In this document: one piece after another, positions 26,875-35,743 of the stretch
Layout of the letters: the number at the start of each line of letters is the position of its first letter
Numbering within the stretch: position 1 is the first letter of the stretch
From: Nocardia alba NBRC 108234
GTDB taxonomy: Bacteria; Actinomycetota; Actinomycetes; Mycobacteriales; Mycobacteriaceae
DNA: 64,000 bases
Assembly (NCBI RefSeq): GCF_001612665.1
Contig: NZ_BDAX01000001.1
Coordinates: 124,001-188,000, forward strand
Direction: 5' to 3'
The notes under the pieces: generated by a model
The model's input: only the letters and a program-made list of their open reading frames with translations
Told to the model about the DNA's origin: nothing
The model's database searches: none
Translations under genes and position numbers: made by a program

Positions 26875-26995
26875 CACGACCGTTTCAACAGTTCATCCGC
26901 AGGTATCTGGCTTCGGCTCGTGAACGAACCTCACAGTTGCGGGACAGCCCCGGACTCGCACCGGTCTTCCCTACGGACAGCGAACATCCTACCCA
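26875..26995 (-). promoter_or_regulatory. Cobalamin riboswitch
   Basis: On the minus strand the conserved core GGGAAGACCGGTGCGAGTCC (26952-26971) is followed by GGGCTGTCCCGCAACTGTGA and then the B12 box AAGCCAGATACCTGC (26899-26913). These are the diagnostic elements of the cobalamin riboswitch in the correct order and spacing. It starts about 4 bp after the stop of the LLM gene and ends about 100 bp before the binding-protein start, so it controls the ABC importer operon. Binding of adenosylcobalamin normally represses the downstream genes. The exact ends are approximate. Confidence 0.9.
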
Positions 26996-26998
26996 CAC

Positions 26999-27916
26999 TC
27001 AGAGCTGGGAACCCACCTCGGCGGCGATGAGTTCGAGGTGGTCGAGATCGGCGAGATCGAGGATCTGGAGGTAGATCCGGCTCGCGCCGATCGCGCGATA
27101 GTGGGCGATCTTGTCGACGACCTCGGCGGGCGAACCCGCCAGGCCGTTGGCCTTCAGCTCGTCGACCTCGCGTCCGATCGCGGCGGCCCGGCGCGCCACC
27201 TCGGCGTCGGTGCGCCCGACGCAGGCGACCAGGGCGTTGGAGTAGATCAGGTCGTCGGTGCGTCCGGCCGCGCGCACCGCCGCGCGCACCCGCTCGAACT
27301 GGGCGGCACTGTCGGTGATCGAGGCGAAGGGCATGTTGAACTCGGTGGCGTAGCGAGCCGCCAGGCGCGGGGTGCGGACCTTGCCGTTGCCGCCGATGAT
27401 CACGGGTACCGGATCCTGGACGGGCTTGGGCAGGGCGGGGGAGTCGACGAGCTGATAGTGGGCGCCCTCGAAGCCGAACGTCGCCCCCGGCTTGGTCTCC
27501 CACAGGCCGGTGATGATGGCCAGTTGCTCTTCCAGCAGGCTGAACCTGTTGTCCGGGAAGGGAATTCCGTACGCGGCGTGTTCGGCGGCGAACCAGCCAC
27601 TGCCGAGGCCGAGTTCGACCCGCCCGTTCGACATCTGATCCACCTGGGCGATCTGGATGGCCAGTGGTCCCGGCAGCCGGAACGTCGCGGCGGTGACCAA
27701 GGTGCCAAGCCGGATGCGGGAGGTGTCCCTGGCCAGGCCGGCCAGGGTGATCCAGGCATCGGTCGGGCCGGGCAGGCCCGAGGCATCGCCCATGGCGAGG
27801 TAGTGGTCGGAACGGAAGAACGCGTCGAATTCGAGCTCCTCGGCGGCGCGCGCGACCGACAGCAAGGTGTCGTAGTCGGCGCCCTGCTGGGGTTCGGTGA
27901 AGATGCGGAGGTCCAT
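26999..27916 (-). CDS. F420-dependent LLM oxidoreductase
   Basis: A protein of 305 residues starting MDLRIFTEPQQGADYDTLL, the signature of a known F420-type LLM subgroup. It continues AFFRSDHYLAMGD and SNGRVELGLGSGWFAAEH, which is the usual phosphate-binding region. It probably uses reduced F420 to reduce or oxidise a small organic molecule; no substrate is known. The ATG at 27916 is preferred, an ATG at 27925 adds three residues. It lies 68 bp after the diguanylate cyclase gene on the same strand and ends where the riboswitch begins. Confidence 0.85.
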   Translation of the reverse strand: MDLRIFTEPQQGADYDTLLSVARAAEELEFDAFFRSDHYLAMGDASGLPGPTDAWITLAGLARDTSRIRLGTLVTAATFRLPGPLAIQIAQVDQMSNGRVELGLGSGWFAAEHAAYGIPFPDNRFSLLEEQLAIITGLWETKPGATFGFEGAHYQLVDSPALPKPVQDPVPVIIGGNGKVRTPRLAARYATEFNMPFASITDSAAQFERVRAAVRAAGRTDDLIYSNALVACVGRTDAEVARRAAAIGREVDELKANGLAGSPAEVVDKIAHYRAIGASRIYLQILDLADLDHLELIAAEVGSQL

Positions 27917-27984
27917 GATCACCATCGTGCCCGATGCGGTCAGCTCCGGCGCGGCGATAGCCTGGTCGCCGGGAACGATCGGGG

Positions 27985-29097
27985 CTACCCGTTGTTGTCC
28001 GGGTCGGCCGGGTGGCGGTGGTCCGGCGGCGGGCTGAGCTCGTCCACCACCACCAGGTTCCCGCCGGACTGCTTGGCCCGGTACATCGCCGCGTCGGCGG
28101 ATTGCAGCAGGCGGTCCGCGGTCGGTCCGGGGCAGCGCGGACAGATCGTCGCGTCGAAAATCGCCACACCGACGCTCGCGGTGACAGCCACGGTGGTTTC
28201 CGGGGGTTCGGCGATCACCCGGCACAGCCGTTCGGCTTCGTTGCGCGCGGCGGCCGCGGCGAGCGGGGCCGCCACCACGAACTCCTCCCCGCCCGTCCGC
28301 GCCACCACCGCCATCTCCCCGGCGGCGTCGTGCAGCCGCCGGGCGGTCCGCATCAAGACGATGTCGCCGATCCGGTGGCCCCAGGTGTCGTTGACGTTCT
28401 TGAATCGGTCGAGGTCGAAGCAGATGACACACATCGCGGGATTGCGGTCCATGAGCTGCTGCAGCCGGTTCTCCAGGCCGCGGCGGTTCAGCAGTTCGGT
28501 GAGCGGGTCCGACTGCGACTCGGTGCGCAGCAGCGAATAGAGCAGCTGGAACGCGGGCACCGCGCTGACCACCGACGCGAGGAGCAACGCGACCGCGATG
28601 GCCAGTTCGATGCTCCCATCGCCGGTGGCGATCCGCACCGAGAACGCCACCACCGAGAGCAGCGACCACGCCGAATGCACGGCCAGTGCTTTGGCGCTGT
28701 GGAAGAAGCTCAGGTAGCTGCCGGTGCCGAGGAGCAGCACGGTGCCCATCGCCCCGAACAGTCGATCTTGTAGCTGGAGGAATTCCACCGTGAACAGCAC
28801 ATCGGCGCAGGCGATCAGGACCAGCGACTCGGTCTTGCTCGGCCAGGGCCGCAGCCACCAGCGCGCAGCCCACAGGGTCCCCGACAGCACTCCGATCGTC
28901 GAAGCGAGGCCGGGATGGCCGGGCGGTCCCACCGGTGTTCCCGCGATCACCGCGCCCATCACCGCGATCGCGGCTCCCGCGAGCCCGATCAGGATCTTCA
29001 GCGGAACCAGCGCCGACTTGGCGGCCAGCGTGCGGACGAGCCATCGGTAGTCGACAGGATCGTGCCACCAGTCCCGCAGCGTCTTGCCGTTGTTCAT
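27985..29097 (-). CDS. Membrane diguanylate cyclase (GGDEF domain)
   Basis: A protein of 370 residues. The N-terminal 190 residues have about six transmembrane segments. Residues 195-350 form a GGDEF domain: TESQSDPLTELLNRRGLENR, CFDLDRFKNVNDTWGHRIGD and the active-site signature RTGGEEF. The intact GGEEF indicates an active enzyme making cyclic di-GMP from GTP. I see no inhibitory RxxD site of the usual form five residues upstream of the signature. A short CPRCP pair near the end is unusual. It is divergent from the TetR gene. Confidence 0.9.
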   Translation of the reverse strand: MNNGKTLRDWWHDPVDYRWLVRTLAAKSALVPLKILIGLAGAAIAVMGAVIAGTPVGPPGHPGLASTIGVLSGTLWAARWWLRPWPSKTESLVLIACADVLFTVEFLQLQDRLFGAMGTVLLLGTGSYLSFFHSAKALAVHSAWSLLSVVAFSVRIATGDGSIELAIAVALLLASVVSAVPAFQLLYSLLRTESQSDPLTELLNRRGLENRLQQLMDRNPAMCVICFDLDRFKNVNDTWGHRIGDIVLMRTARRLHDAAGEMAVVARTGGEEFVVAAPLAAAAARNEAERLCRVIAEPPETTVAVTASVGVAIFDATICPRCPGPTADRLLQSADAAMYRAKQSGGNLVVVDELSPPPDHRHPADPDNNG

Positions 29098-29291
29098 CGA
29101 CTCACCCTTGGTCTCGACCGCATCGCCTAACTGTCGGTTGCGCGGGTGAGAATTCCGGGAAAACCCACCAGCTGGTCGGCAGTAGTCTAGGTCGGACGGT
29201 CTCGGAATCTCGCCGGTTCGCCTCGCGCCGCTGGGTTGCCCACGGTCGGCCCGGAAGTAGGTCAGTCGACCAGCGGCGATACCGTATCGGT

Positions 29292-29945
29292 GTGAAACGG
29301 TCACCGGAAACGGACTCCTCGGTCCGGATCATCGACGTCGTGATAGCGATGTTGATGTCGGATGGGTACGACGACCTGCAGCTCAAGGAGGTTGCGCGTC
29401 GTGCCCAGGTGTCGCTCGCGACGGTGTACAAGAAGTTCGCCACCCGTGACGAGTTGATGGTCGCCGCCGTCACCCGGTGGATGGCGATCAACAGTTACGC
29501 CGAGCTGGAGATGCCGGTTCCGGGTGAGTCGCTGCGCGATGGGTTGAAACGCGTCATTCGGCACGTTTTCGAGCCGTGGGAGAGCAATCCCAGAATGCTC
29601 GAGGCCTACCATCGCGCGCGCAGCGGCGTCGGTGGTCGGCAACTGGACGCACAGGGCGTGAACGCCGTGCTGCCGGTCGCCGCGATGCTGTTCGAGGGCT
29701 ACGATCGCGCCTACGTCGAGGACGTCGGATTGATCATCACCAATTTGATCTACGCGTTGACCGGTCGATTCGTCGACAAGGACCTCGACGTGGCCGAGAT
29801 CCTGCCCATGCTCGAGCGTGCGATCGACCGATTGACCAGTGACAGCGTGACCCAAGCGGCGCGCGTCCGAGTAGCCGACGGCGAGGAGAGCTCGTCGTCG
29901 CTCGTGTATCCGTCGTTGGCTGGGCCGTACGGGCCGGAGCGATAG
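29292..29945 (+). CDS. TetR-family regulator, KstR-like
   Basis: A protein of 217 residues from a GTG start. Residues 10-57 are a TetR helix-turn-helix (LQLKEVARRAQVSLATVYKK, FATRDELMVAAV). The C-terminal part, with ESNPRMLEAYHRARSGVGG and ALTGRFVDKDLDVAEILPML, resembles that of KstR, which controls steroid catabolism in mycobacteria. Placed just before the mce operon and on the same strand, it is a likely regulator of that operon or the catabolic island behind it. The gene is 245 bp before the first gene of the mce operon. Confidence 0.8.
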   Translation: MKRSPETDSSVRIIDVVIAMLMSDGYDDLQLKEVARRAQVSLATVYKKFATRDELMVAAVTRWMAINSYAELEMPVPGESLRDGLKRVIRHVFEPWESNPRMLEAYHRARSGVGGRQLDAQGVNAVLPVAAMLFEGYDRAYVEDVGLIITNLIYALTGRFVDKDLDVAEILPMLERAIDRLTSDSVTQAARVRVADGEESSSSLVYPSLAGPYGPER

Positions 29946-30036
29946 CCACGGACGGAGCCCGTTGGTCGACGGCTCCGACAACCCTGATGACCTGCGATTG
30001 AACGAATTTCAGTGCTGGACGTCAAGCATAAATCTA

Positions 30037-30052
30037 TGTGATGTAGATCACT
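30037..30052. promoter_or_regulatory. CRP-like binding site upstream of the mce operon
   Basis: TGTGATGTAGATCACT fits the CRP/GlxR consensus TGTGA-N6-TCACA with one mismatch in the last base. It overlaps a second symmetry, ATCTA (30032-30036) and TAGAT (30044-30048). It lies about 140 bp before the first gene of the operon, in the AT-rich part of the gap between the TetR gene and the operon. Control by cAMP-CRP would link lipid import to carbon status. Confidence 0.5.
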
Positions 30053-30189
30053 AGTTACTTGGCTGAGACTGCTGTCACATACGGAGTAACCGGATTACCG
30101 TGTGGTCGGCAGGGGCTCCGAGCGATCGAAATCCGGGCGTGGGGCGCACCTGTCGAGATCTTCAGATTCGAAGTTTGGATGGGAAGCCC

Positions 30190-30741
30190 ATGGCCGCACA
30201 ATTCGTTGATTCCGCCCACTGGAGAGCCCACGCCCGCCGGCATCCGCTGCGATATCGCCTCGCCATTGTCGCACCGAATGCCGCGGAAGTGGTGCGCTAC
30301 GCCGGAGGCTGGCTCTTCGATCGGACGACCGCGGGGTGGGAGGTGACCGTGCTCGTCGACGATCACTCCGATATCCGCCCGTTGCAGATCCTCGGCGCGA
30401 CGGTGCTCGATATCGAGCAGTCGCTGGCGGCGGCGAAACACGACACCTGGCCGCATGCCGTGGCGGTCCCCGCCGGGATGGTCACCGACCGTCGGGTGCG
30501 CGATGGAATCCTCGACTGTCTCGACCACCGTTCGGCCGAACTGTCGCTGTGGGGCGAGGAGCTTCCGGCCGAACTGGCGGATCGAGTGAAGATCACCCAC
30601 CACCGCGTGAGCCGCGCGGCGCGCGCGTTCAAGGCCTGCGCCTTGGCGACGGCGGGATTGCCCGCCGAGGAAGTCGGTCCCACCGAGGTGTTCCGGGTCA
30701 GCGCGTCACGGACCACCGCTGGATTGGTGTCCGCGAGTTGA
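30190..30741 (+). CDS. Unrecognised protein heading the mce operon
   Basis: A protein of 183 residues with no signal peptide or transmembrane segment that I can see. It contains RLAIVAPNAAEVVRYAGGWL, then TVLVDDHSDIRPLQILGAT and a basic middle. The start at 30190 follows GGGAAG 3-8 bp upstream. It is 2 bp from the YrbEA gene, so it is part of the operon. I do not recognise the family. A nucleotide-binding or regulatory role is conceivable because the middle reads like alternating beta and alpha elements, but this is only a guess. Confidence 0.65.
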   Translation: MAAQFVDSAHWRAHARRHPLRYRLAIVAPNAAEVVRYAGGWLFDRTTAGWEVTVLVDDHSDIRPLQILGATVLDIEQSLAAAKHDTWPHAVAVPAGMVTDRRVRDGILDCLDHRSAELSLWGEELPAELADRVKITHHRVSRAARAFKACALATAGLPAEEVGPTEVFRVSASRTTAGLVSAS

Positions 30742-30743
30742 CG

Positions 30744-31574
30744 ATGGCAACGGCCGATCGTGAGATAGCCGAGTGGGCGCGCGGCTATCTCCGCCGACAC
30801 CCGATTGCCGCCTTGGAAACGGTCGGTGGCCAATTCGTTCTCGGCATGCGCGCCTTGCGCTTCCTCGCCGTCGACGTGGTCACCGGACGCTTCGCGTTTC
30901 AGGAGTTCGTCCGCCAAGCCGCGTTCATGGCATCGTCGGCGGCCTTGCCGACGATCTTCGTCGCGCTGCCGATCGGGGTGACGCTGTCCATCCAGTTCGG
31001 GTTGCTGGCCGGGCAGGTCGGCGCCACCTCGCTCGCGGGGGCGGCCAGTGGGCTCGCGGTGATCCGGCAGGGCGCGCCGATGGTCGCGGCGCTGCTGATG
31101 GCTTCGGCGGTCGGCTCGGCGATCTGCGCGGATCTCGGGTCGCGCAAGATTCGCGAGGAATTGGACGCCATGGAGATCATGGGCGTCTCGGTGATCCGCC
31201 GCCTGGTGGTACCCCGGCTGGCGGCCGGGGTACTGATCGGAGTGTCGCTGACGGGCATCGTCTGCTTCGTCGGCTTTCTCGCGGGGTACCTGTTCAATGT
31301 CTTCGTCCAGGGCGGGGCACCGGGAAGTTTCGTCGCGACCTTCTCCTCGTTCGCGACCGTGGACGATCTGGTGCTGACCATGATCAAGGCCGTCGTCTAC
31401 GGAGCGATCGTCGCCGTAGTGGCGTGCGAGAAGGGGCTGACGACCAAGGGCGGCCCGGCGGGCGTGGCGAATTCGGTCAACTCGACCGTGGTCTCCTCGA
31501 TTCTGCTGCTGATGATCGTCAACGTCGCCTTCACCCAGCTCTACATGATCCTGCTACCACGGCAGGGGCTGTAA
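30744..31574 (+). CDS. yrbEA: YrbEA, MlaE-type permease of the Mce transporter
   Basis: A protein of 276 residues with five or six hydrophobic segments. The family signature is SKIREELDAMEIMG-like: here GSRKIREELDAMEIMGVSVI, in the coupling loop. MlaE-family permeases form the membrane part of the ATP-driven Mce lipid importers, with YrbEB as partner and an ATPase (MceG) encoded elsewhere. The ATG at 30744 lies 2 bp after the previous stop. Its stop overlaps the next start by 1 bp (TAATG). Confidence 0.95.
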   Translation: MATADREIAEWARGYLRRHPIAALETVGGQFVLGMRALRFLAVDVVTGRFAFQEFVRQAAFMASSAALPTIFVALPIGVTLSIQFGLLAGQVGATSLAGAASGLAVIRQGAPMVAALLMASAVGSAICADLGSRKIREELDAMEIMGVSVIRRLVVPRLAAGVLIGVSLTGIVCFVGFLAGYLFNVFVQGGAPGSFVATFSSFATVDDLVLTMIKAVVYGAIVAVVACEKGLTTKGGPAGVANSVNSTVVSSILLLMIVNVAFTQLYMILLPRQGL

Positions 31575-32428
31575 TGGCCGCGCAGTACTACCCGCCGGGG
31601 GTGCGACCGCTTTACCGGGCAGCATCCCGGCTGGCCTCGGGGGCGATGCGCGTCGGTCATATGGGGACGTTCCTGTTCCGCGCCCTGATCTCGATCCCGG
31701 TGATGCTGCGGCACTACCGCAAGGAGTTTCTGCGCATCCTGTCCGACATCACCTGGGGCAACGGTTCGATCGTCGTCGGTGGCGGAACCGCGGGCGTGAT
31801 CATCGTGCTCGGCGCGGCGGGCGGTGCGATCGTGGGTCTGGAGGGCTACAACGCACTGCACCTGCTTGGCATGGAGCCCACTGTCGGGTTGATCGCCTCG
31901 ACCGCCTCGACCAGGGAACTGGCGCCCATCATGGCCTCGCTGGCGTTCGCCGCCCAGGCGGGGTGCCGGTTCACCGCGCAACTCGGTGCGATGGGGATCG
32001 CCGAGGAGATCGAGGCGATGGAGGCGATGGCCATTCGCGCGGTTCCGTATCTGGTCAGTACCAGGATCCTCGCGTCGGTGGTCGCGATGTTCCCGCTGTA
32101 TCTGGTCTGCCTGGCGGCCAATTATCTGGCGGTGGAAGTAGTGGTCGGTCTGTCCGGCGGTCTGTCGGCGGGCACCTATCAGCACTACTTCCAGCTGGTG
32201 CTCAACGGTCCCGACATCGTGTACTCGCTGATCAAAGCGATTCTTTTCGTGATCCTCACCTCGACGATCCAGTGCTACTACGGCTTCTACGCCGCGGGCG
32301 GCCCCCAGGGCGTCGGCACGGCGGCGGGCCGGGCGATGCGCGCGTCCATCTCGGTGATGATCGTGGTCAATTTGCTGCTGACCGTGGGTCTGTGGGGCAT
32401 CGGTTCGAGCGCACGGCTGGGAGGGTAG
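31574..32428 (+). CDS. yrbEB: YrbEB, MlaE-type permease of the Mce transporter
   Basis: A protein of 284 residues with a longer N-terminal cytoplasmic part than YrbEA (about 40 residues) and the same membrane layout. The coupling loop has QLGAMGIAEEIEAMEAMAIR, the expected MlaE signature. It forms a heterodimer with YrbEA. It overlaps yrbEA by one base and its stop is immediately followed by the mceA start. Confidence 0.95.
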   Translation: MAAQYYPPGVRPLYRAASRLASGAMRVGHMGTFLFRALISIPVMLRHYRKEFLRILSDITWGNGSIVVGGGTAGVIIVLGAAGGAIVGLEGYNALHLLGMEPTVGLIASTASTRELAPIMASLAFAAQAGCRFTAQLGAMGIAEEIEAMEAMAIRAVPYLVSTRILASVVAMFPLYLVCLAANYLAVEVVVGLSGGLSAGTYQHYFQLVLNGPDIVYSLIKAILFVILTSTIQCYYGFYAAGGPQGVGTAAGRAMRASISVMIVVNLLLTVGLWGIGSSARLGG

Positions 32429-33694
32429 ATGTCGGCGTCGCTGTTCGAGAAGGATGGGCGCGGCCCCAGCGGATTCTCGCTGGTGCTGCGCGGCGTGGTG
32501 CTGATCGCGCTGACGGTAGTCATGGTCACGGCACTGTTGATGAAGTCGACGGGCCGCTTCGACGACAAGGTCGAAGTGATCGCCATGCTGGATCAGCTCG
32601 GCGATGGTCTGCCCGCCCGATCCGACGTGAAGTTTCGTGGTCTGCTGATCGGCGCGGTGTCCACGGTGGCGCTCGCCGACAACGGCGGTCCGAATCGGGT
32701 GACATTGCTGCTCGACCCGGTGTACGCCGGGAAAGTGCCGCGCACGGTGACCGCACGGGTGGTGCCGAGCAACGTCTTCGCCGTGTCCTCGGTCCAATTG
32801 GTGGACAACGGGCCCGGCCCCGGGCTGACCGCCGACACCGAGATCGTCCAGGACCGCAGCCTGGCGACGGTCCAGTTGCAGACCGCGTTGACCAAGTTGC
32901 GCGAGATCATCGCGAGTACGGGGCGGGTCGGGTCCGACACCACAGTCGGAATGCTCGCCGCGGTGGCCGCGGCCACGGATCGACGGGGTGACGACATCGT
33001 GCGCGCCGGTGGGCAACTCGACCGGATCACCAGGGAATTCGATGCGCTACTCGCGCCCGATGGTGGGCCCTCGACCCTGGGCGCGATGGCCGAGGCGGTG
33101 CACGGGCTCAACGCGGCGGCCCCGGACCTGCTCGATGCCCTGCACTCGGCGGTACTTCCGCTGCGCACGGTCGCCGAACGCGAGGGCGAACTGATGAACC
33201 TGCTGTCCGCGGGCAACAACACCCTGTCCAAGGTGGGCGGCGGGCTGGCTCGACATACCGATCAGATCGTCACAGTGACGAATGATCTGGTGCCGGTCCT
33301 CGATGTATTGGGCGAGGGAGCCGGCAGTTTTGCACCGATCGTGGTCCGGATCAAAACGATCTCGGATCTGTGGTTCGCCGAGTTCTGGAACTCCGACACC
33401 CAGATGGGTACCGGCAAATTCCAGTTCCGGTTGAGCCCGCACACCGCCTACACACGCGCGGACTGTCCCCGATACGGCCAGTTGGCCGCACCGAGTTGCA
33501 CCACCGCACCGGACTCGATCCCCCAGCAGGAGTTGTCACCCAGTATGAATCCGCGGTCGTATTCGGTACCCCAGCTGGCGCCGGAACTGCAGGACCTGAT
33601 CCGCCGGATTCTGGGCGGAGAGGCCAACGCCGCGGAATCGGTACTGGCGCAACTGCTCTCCGACAGTCCGCTCCCGGTGGGTGGCGGCCGATGA
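32429..33694 (+). CDS. mceA: MceA, substrate-binding subunit of the Mce transporter
   Basis: A protein of 421 residues with a signal-anchor at about residues 18-42, a MlaD/Mce domain over about 45-125 (including GDGLPARSDVKFRGLLIGAV), then a long helical region (residues 130-320) and a C-terminal Pro/Cys-containing tail. Mce proteins form a hexameric lipid tunnel spanning the periplasm. The start follows the yrbEB stop without a gap, and its end overlaps mceB by 4 bp. Substrate class unknown; neighbouring genes suggest a terpenoid or steroid-like lipid. Confidence 0.95.
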   Translation: MSASLFEKDGRGPSGFSLVLRGVVLIALTVVMVTALLMKSTGRFDDKVEVIAMLDQLGDGLPARSDVKFRGLLIGAVSTVALADNGGPNRVTLLLDPVYAGKVPRTVTARVVPSNVFAVSSVQLVDNGPGPGLTADTEIVQDRSLATVQLQTALTKLREIIASTGRVGSDTTVGMLAAVAAATDRRGDDIVRAGGQLDRITREFDALLAPDGGPSTLGAMAEAVHGLNAAAPDLLDALHSAVLPLRTVAEREGELMNLLSAGNNTLSKVGGGLARHTDQIVTVTNDLVPVLDVLGEGAGSFAPIVVRIKTISDLWFAEFWNSDTQMGTGKFQFRLSPHTAYTRADCPRYGQLAAPSCTTAPDSIPQQELSPSMNPRSYSVPQLAPELQDLIRRILGGEANAAESVLAQLLSDSPLPVGGGR

Positions 33695-34728
33695 GTTTTC
33701 GTCGATCACTGATCGGGCTGAGCCTGTTCCTGGTCGTGTCCCTCGGACTGATCTGGGTCACCTTCGTGACGCTGCACCGCGGGGTGGACGGCTCGGCGAG
33801 AACGTACTCCGCGATCTTCAGCGATGTCACGGGCCTGCGCGCCGGTGACGATGTGCGGATGGCCGGGGTGCGGGTGGGTCGCGTCGACGGGATCGCGCTG
33901 GTCGGCAATCGCGCCGAGGTGCGGTTCCGGGTCGAGGAACAACAGAAGGTCTTCGGGAATACGAAAGCCTCGATCACCTATCAGAATGTCATCGGCCAGC
34001 GCTATCTCGGCCTTTCCCTGGCCGACTTCGGGCAACCGCAGGAGGTGGCGCCCGGTGGCACGATCCCGCTCGAGCACACCGAACCCTCGTTCGATATCTC
34101 GGTGCTGCTCAACGGGTTCGAGCCCCTGTTCGGTGGGCTGGATCCGCAGCAGGTCGACAATGTGACCGGAGCGCTGATCACCGCGCTCCAGGGCGACAAC
34201 ACCTCGCTGGTGCTGCTGATCGCGCAGGTCTCCACCCTGGCCGAGTCCGTCGCCGGACCGGATCAGGTGCTCGGGGCGGTGATCACGAACCTGAGCCAGG
34301 TGGTGGGCGACTTGGCGGCGCACAGCGGTACGGTGAGCACCCTGCTCACCCAGTCGCGCTCGATCATCGACGGGCTCTCGCGTCACCGTGACGAGCTGAT
34401 GGGGTCGTTGACGACCGTCGCGTCGGTGACCGGGCGCCTGGCCACCGTCGTCGAGGACGTGCGGCCACAGCTGAACGAATTCCTTACGCGCGAACCAGGA
34501 TTCACCAAGCACTTCGAGCAGAACAAGGACAGTTTCGCCTACCTGGGCTTCAACCTGCCCGCGCTGCTGAAGGGGCTCGCCAGGGCGAGCCAGGAGGGGT
34601 CCTACCTCAACACCTACCTGTGCAACATGGGCGTGACGTTCCTGCCCGCGCTGGCCACCCTGGTACCGACCATCGTCGCTCTGGCGTCGCCGACCGGCGC
34701 CATCCAACAATCACCGATCTGCAGGTGA
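33691..34728 (+). CDS. mceB: MceB
   Basis: A protein of 345 residues with an N-terminal hydrophobic anchor (about 5-25) and the Mce domain following (DVTGLRAGDDVRMAGVRVGR and NVIGQRYLGLSL). A long helical segment and a short C-terminus with one conserved Cys pair (YLCNMG, SPICR) complete it. The 4-bp ATGA overlap with mceA indicates translational coupling. Confidence 0.95.
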   Translation: MSFRRSLIGLSLFLVVSLGLIWVTFVTLHRGVDGSARTYSAIFSDVTGLRAGDDVRMAGVRVGRVDGIALVGNRAEVRFRVEEQQKVFGNTKASITYQNVIGQRYLGLSLADFGQPQEVAPGGTIPLEHTEPSFDISVLLNGFEPLFGGLDPQQVDNVTGALITALQGDNTSLVLLIAQVSTLAESVAGPDQVLGAVITNLSQVVGDLAAHSGTVSTLLTQSRSIIDGLSRHRDELMGSLTTVASVTGRLATVVEDVRPQLNEFLTREPGFTKHFEQNKDSFAYLGFNLPALLKGLARASQEGSYLNTYLCNMGVTFLPALATLVPTIVALASPTGAIQQSPICR

Positions 34729-34732
34729 GGCA

Positions 34733-35743
34733 ATGACATCGAAACAGCCTTCGAAAGCCGTGCTGGGGCTGATCGCGCTCGGACTGTTGCTCGCGATCGT
34801 CGCCGGGGCGGTGGGTTTCAACTCCCTCGGCGTCGGACAGCAGCGCTATGACGTCGAGTTCGCACAGGCCGCCGGTCTGCGCGTAGGGGACGGGGTCACC
34901 GTCGCCGGTGTTCCGGTCGGCACGGTCGCGGGTCAGCGGCTGGCCGGCGACCGGGTGCTGGTCACCCTGAGCGTCGATCGGTCCGCAGCCCTCGGCGCAG
35001 ACACCCGCGCCGCCATCAAACTGACCACCCTGCTCGGCGCCCGCTACGTCGAACTGACCCCGGCGGGTGGCGGCGAGATCGCCGATCACCGAATCGGTCT
35101 GTCGCGCACCGCCGTTCCCTACGATCTGCAGCAAGCACTCGACAACGCCACCGCGACATTCGAACAGATCGACTCCGGCCGTATCGCCACCTCGCTCGAC
35201 GCGCTGGCCAACCAACTCGACGGCGTGCCGACGGTACTGCCCGGGCTGCTGGGGAATCTGCGCTCGCTGGCCGCACTGCTGGGCAGCCGTCGCAACGAAC
35301 TCGGCGCGCTCCTGACCGGCGTGCAACAGTTGACCACGGTGGTCAACGGTCAGCAGGGCGACCTCGCGGCCATCGTGGGCCAGGGCCGCGACCTGGTCAC
35401 CGAGATTCTCGCGCGGCGCGGTGCGCTCCAGACCCTGATGGACTCGACGCGGCGGCTGGCGGATCAGGTCAGGGTGTTGGTCGTCGAGGATCGGCCCAAG
35501 ATCGACGAACTGCTGCGCGGTTTCGACGGATTGCTCGGCAGCCTCGCCCGCCACGACGACCTGTTGCGCAACATCCTGCAGATCTTGCCCGTCCCCATCC
35601 GCAATTTCGCGAACGCGTCGGGCACCGCCAACGAGGTCGACTTCACCGCGCCCGCGGGGCCGCTGATCGATTCCTGGATGTGCGCGCTGAGCGGGCGTGC
35701 CGACCAGGTCTCGCTGGCCCCCTACTTCCAGGACTGCAAATGA
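34733..35743 (+). CDS. mceC: MceC
   Basis: A protein of 336 residues with an N-terminal anchor (LGLIALGLLLAIVAGAVGF) and the Mce domain DVEFAQAAGLRVGDGVTVAG with TLLGARYVEL. Helical middle of about 170 residues. The gap to mceB is 4 bp and the end overlaps mceD by 4 bp. Confidence 0.95.
   Translation: MTSKQPSKAVLGLIALGLLLAIVAGAVGFNSLGVGQQRYDVEFAQAAGLRVGDGVTVAGVPVGTVAGQRLAGDRVLVTLSVDRSAALGADTRAAIKLTTLLGARYVELTPAGGGEIADHRIGLSRTAVPYDLQQALDNATATFEQIDSGRIATSLDALANQLDGVPTVLPGLLGNLRSLAALLGSRRNELGALLTGVQQLTTVVNGQQGDLAAIVGQGRDLVTEILARRGALQTLMDSTRRLADQVRVLVVEDRPKIDELLRGFDGLLGSLARHDDLLRNILQILPVPIRNFANASGTANEVDFTAPAGPLIDSWMCALSGRADQVSLAPYFQDCK

Noticed and set aside
27917..29068. N-terminal extension of the LLM protein through the diguanylate cyclase gene
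   Set aside because: The open frame is an accident in the same strand; the GGDEF gene occupies the region in another phase and LLM homology begins at 27916.
30032..30048. Reading the ATCTA/TAGAT symmetry as a separate TetR operator
   Set aside because: It overlaps the CRP-like site completely and the arms are only 5 bp, so I kept the CRP interpretation.
31541..33016. A long minus-strand open frame opposite yrbEB and mceA
   Set aside because: Same reasoning; the plus strand holds well-conserved transporter genes that overlap precisely.
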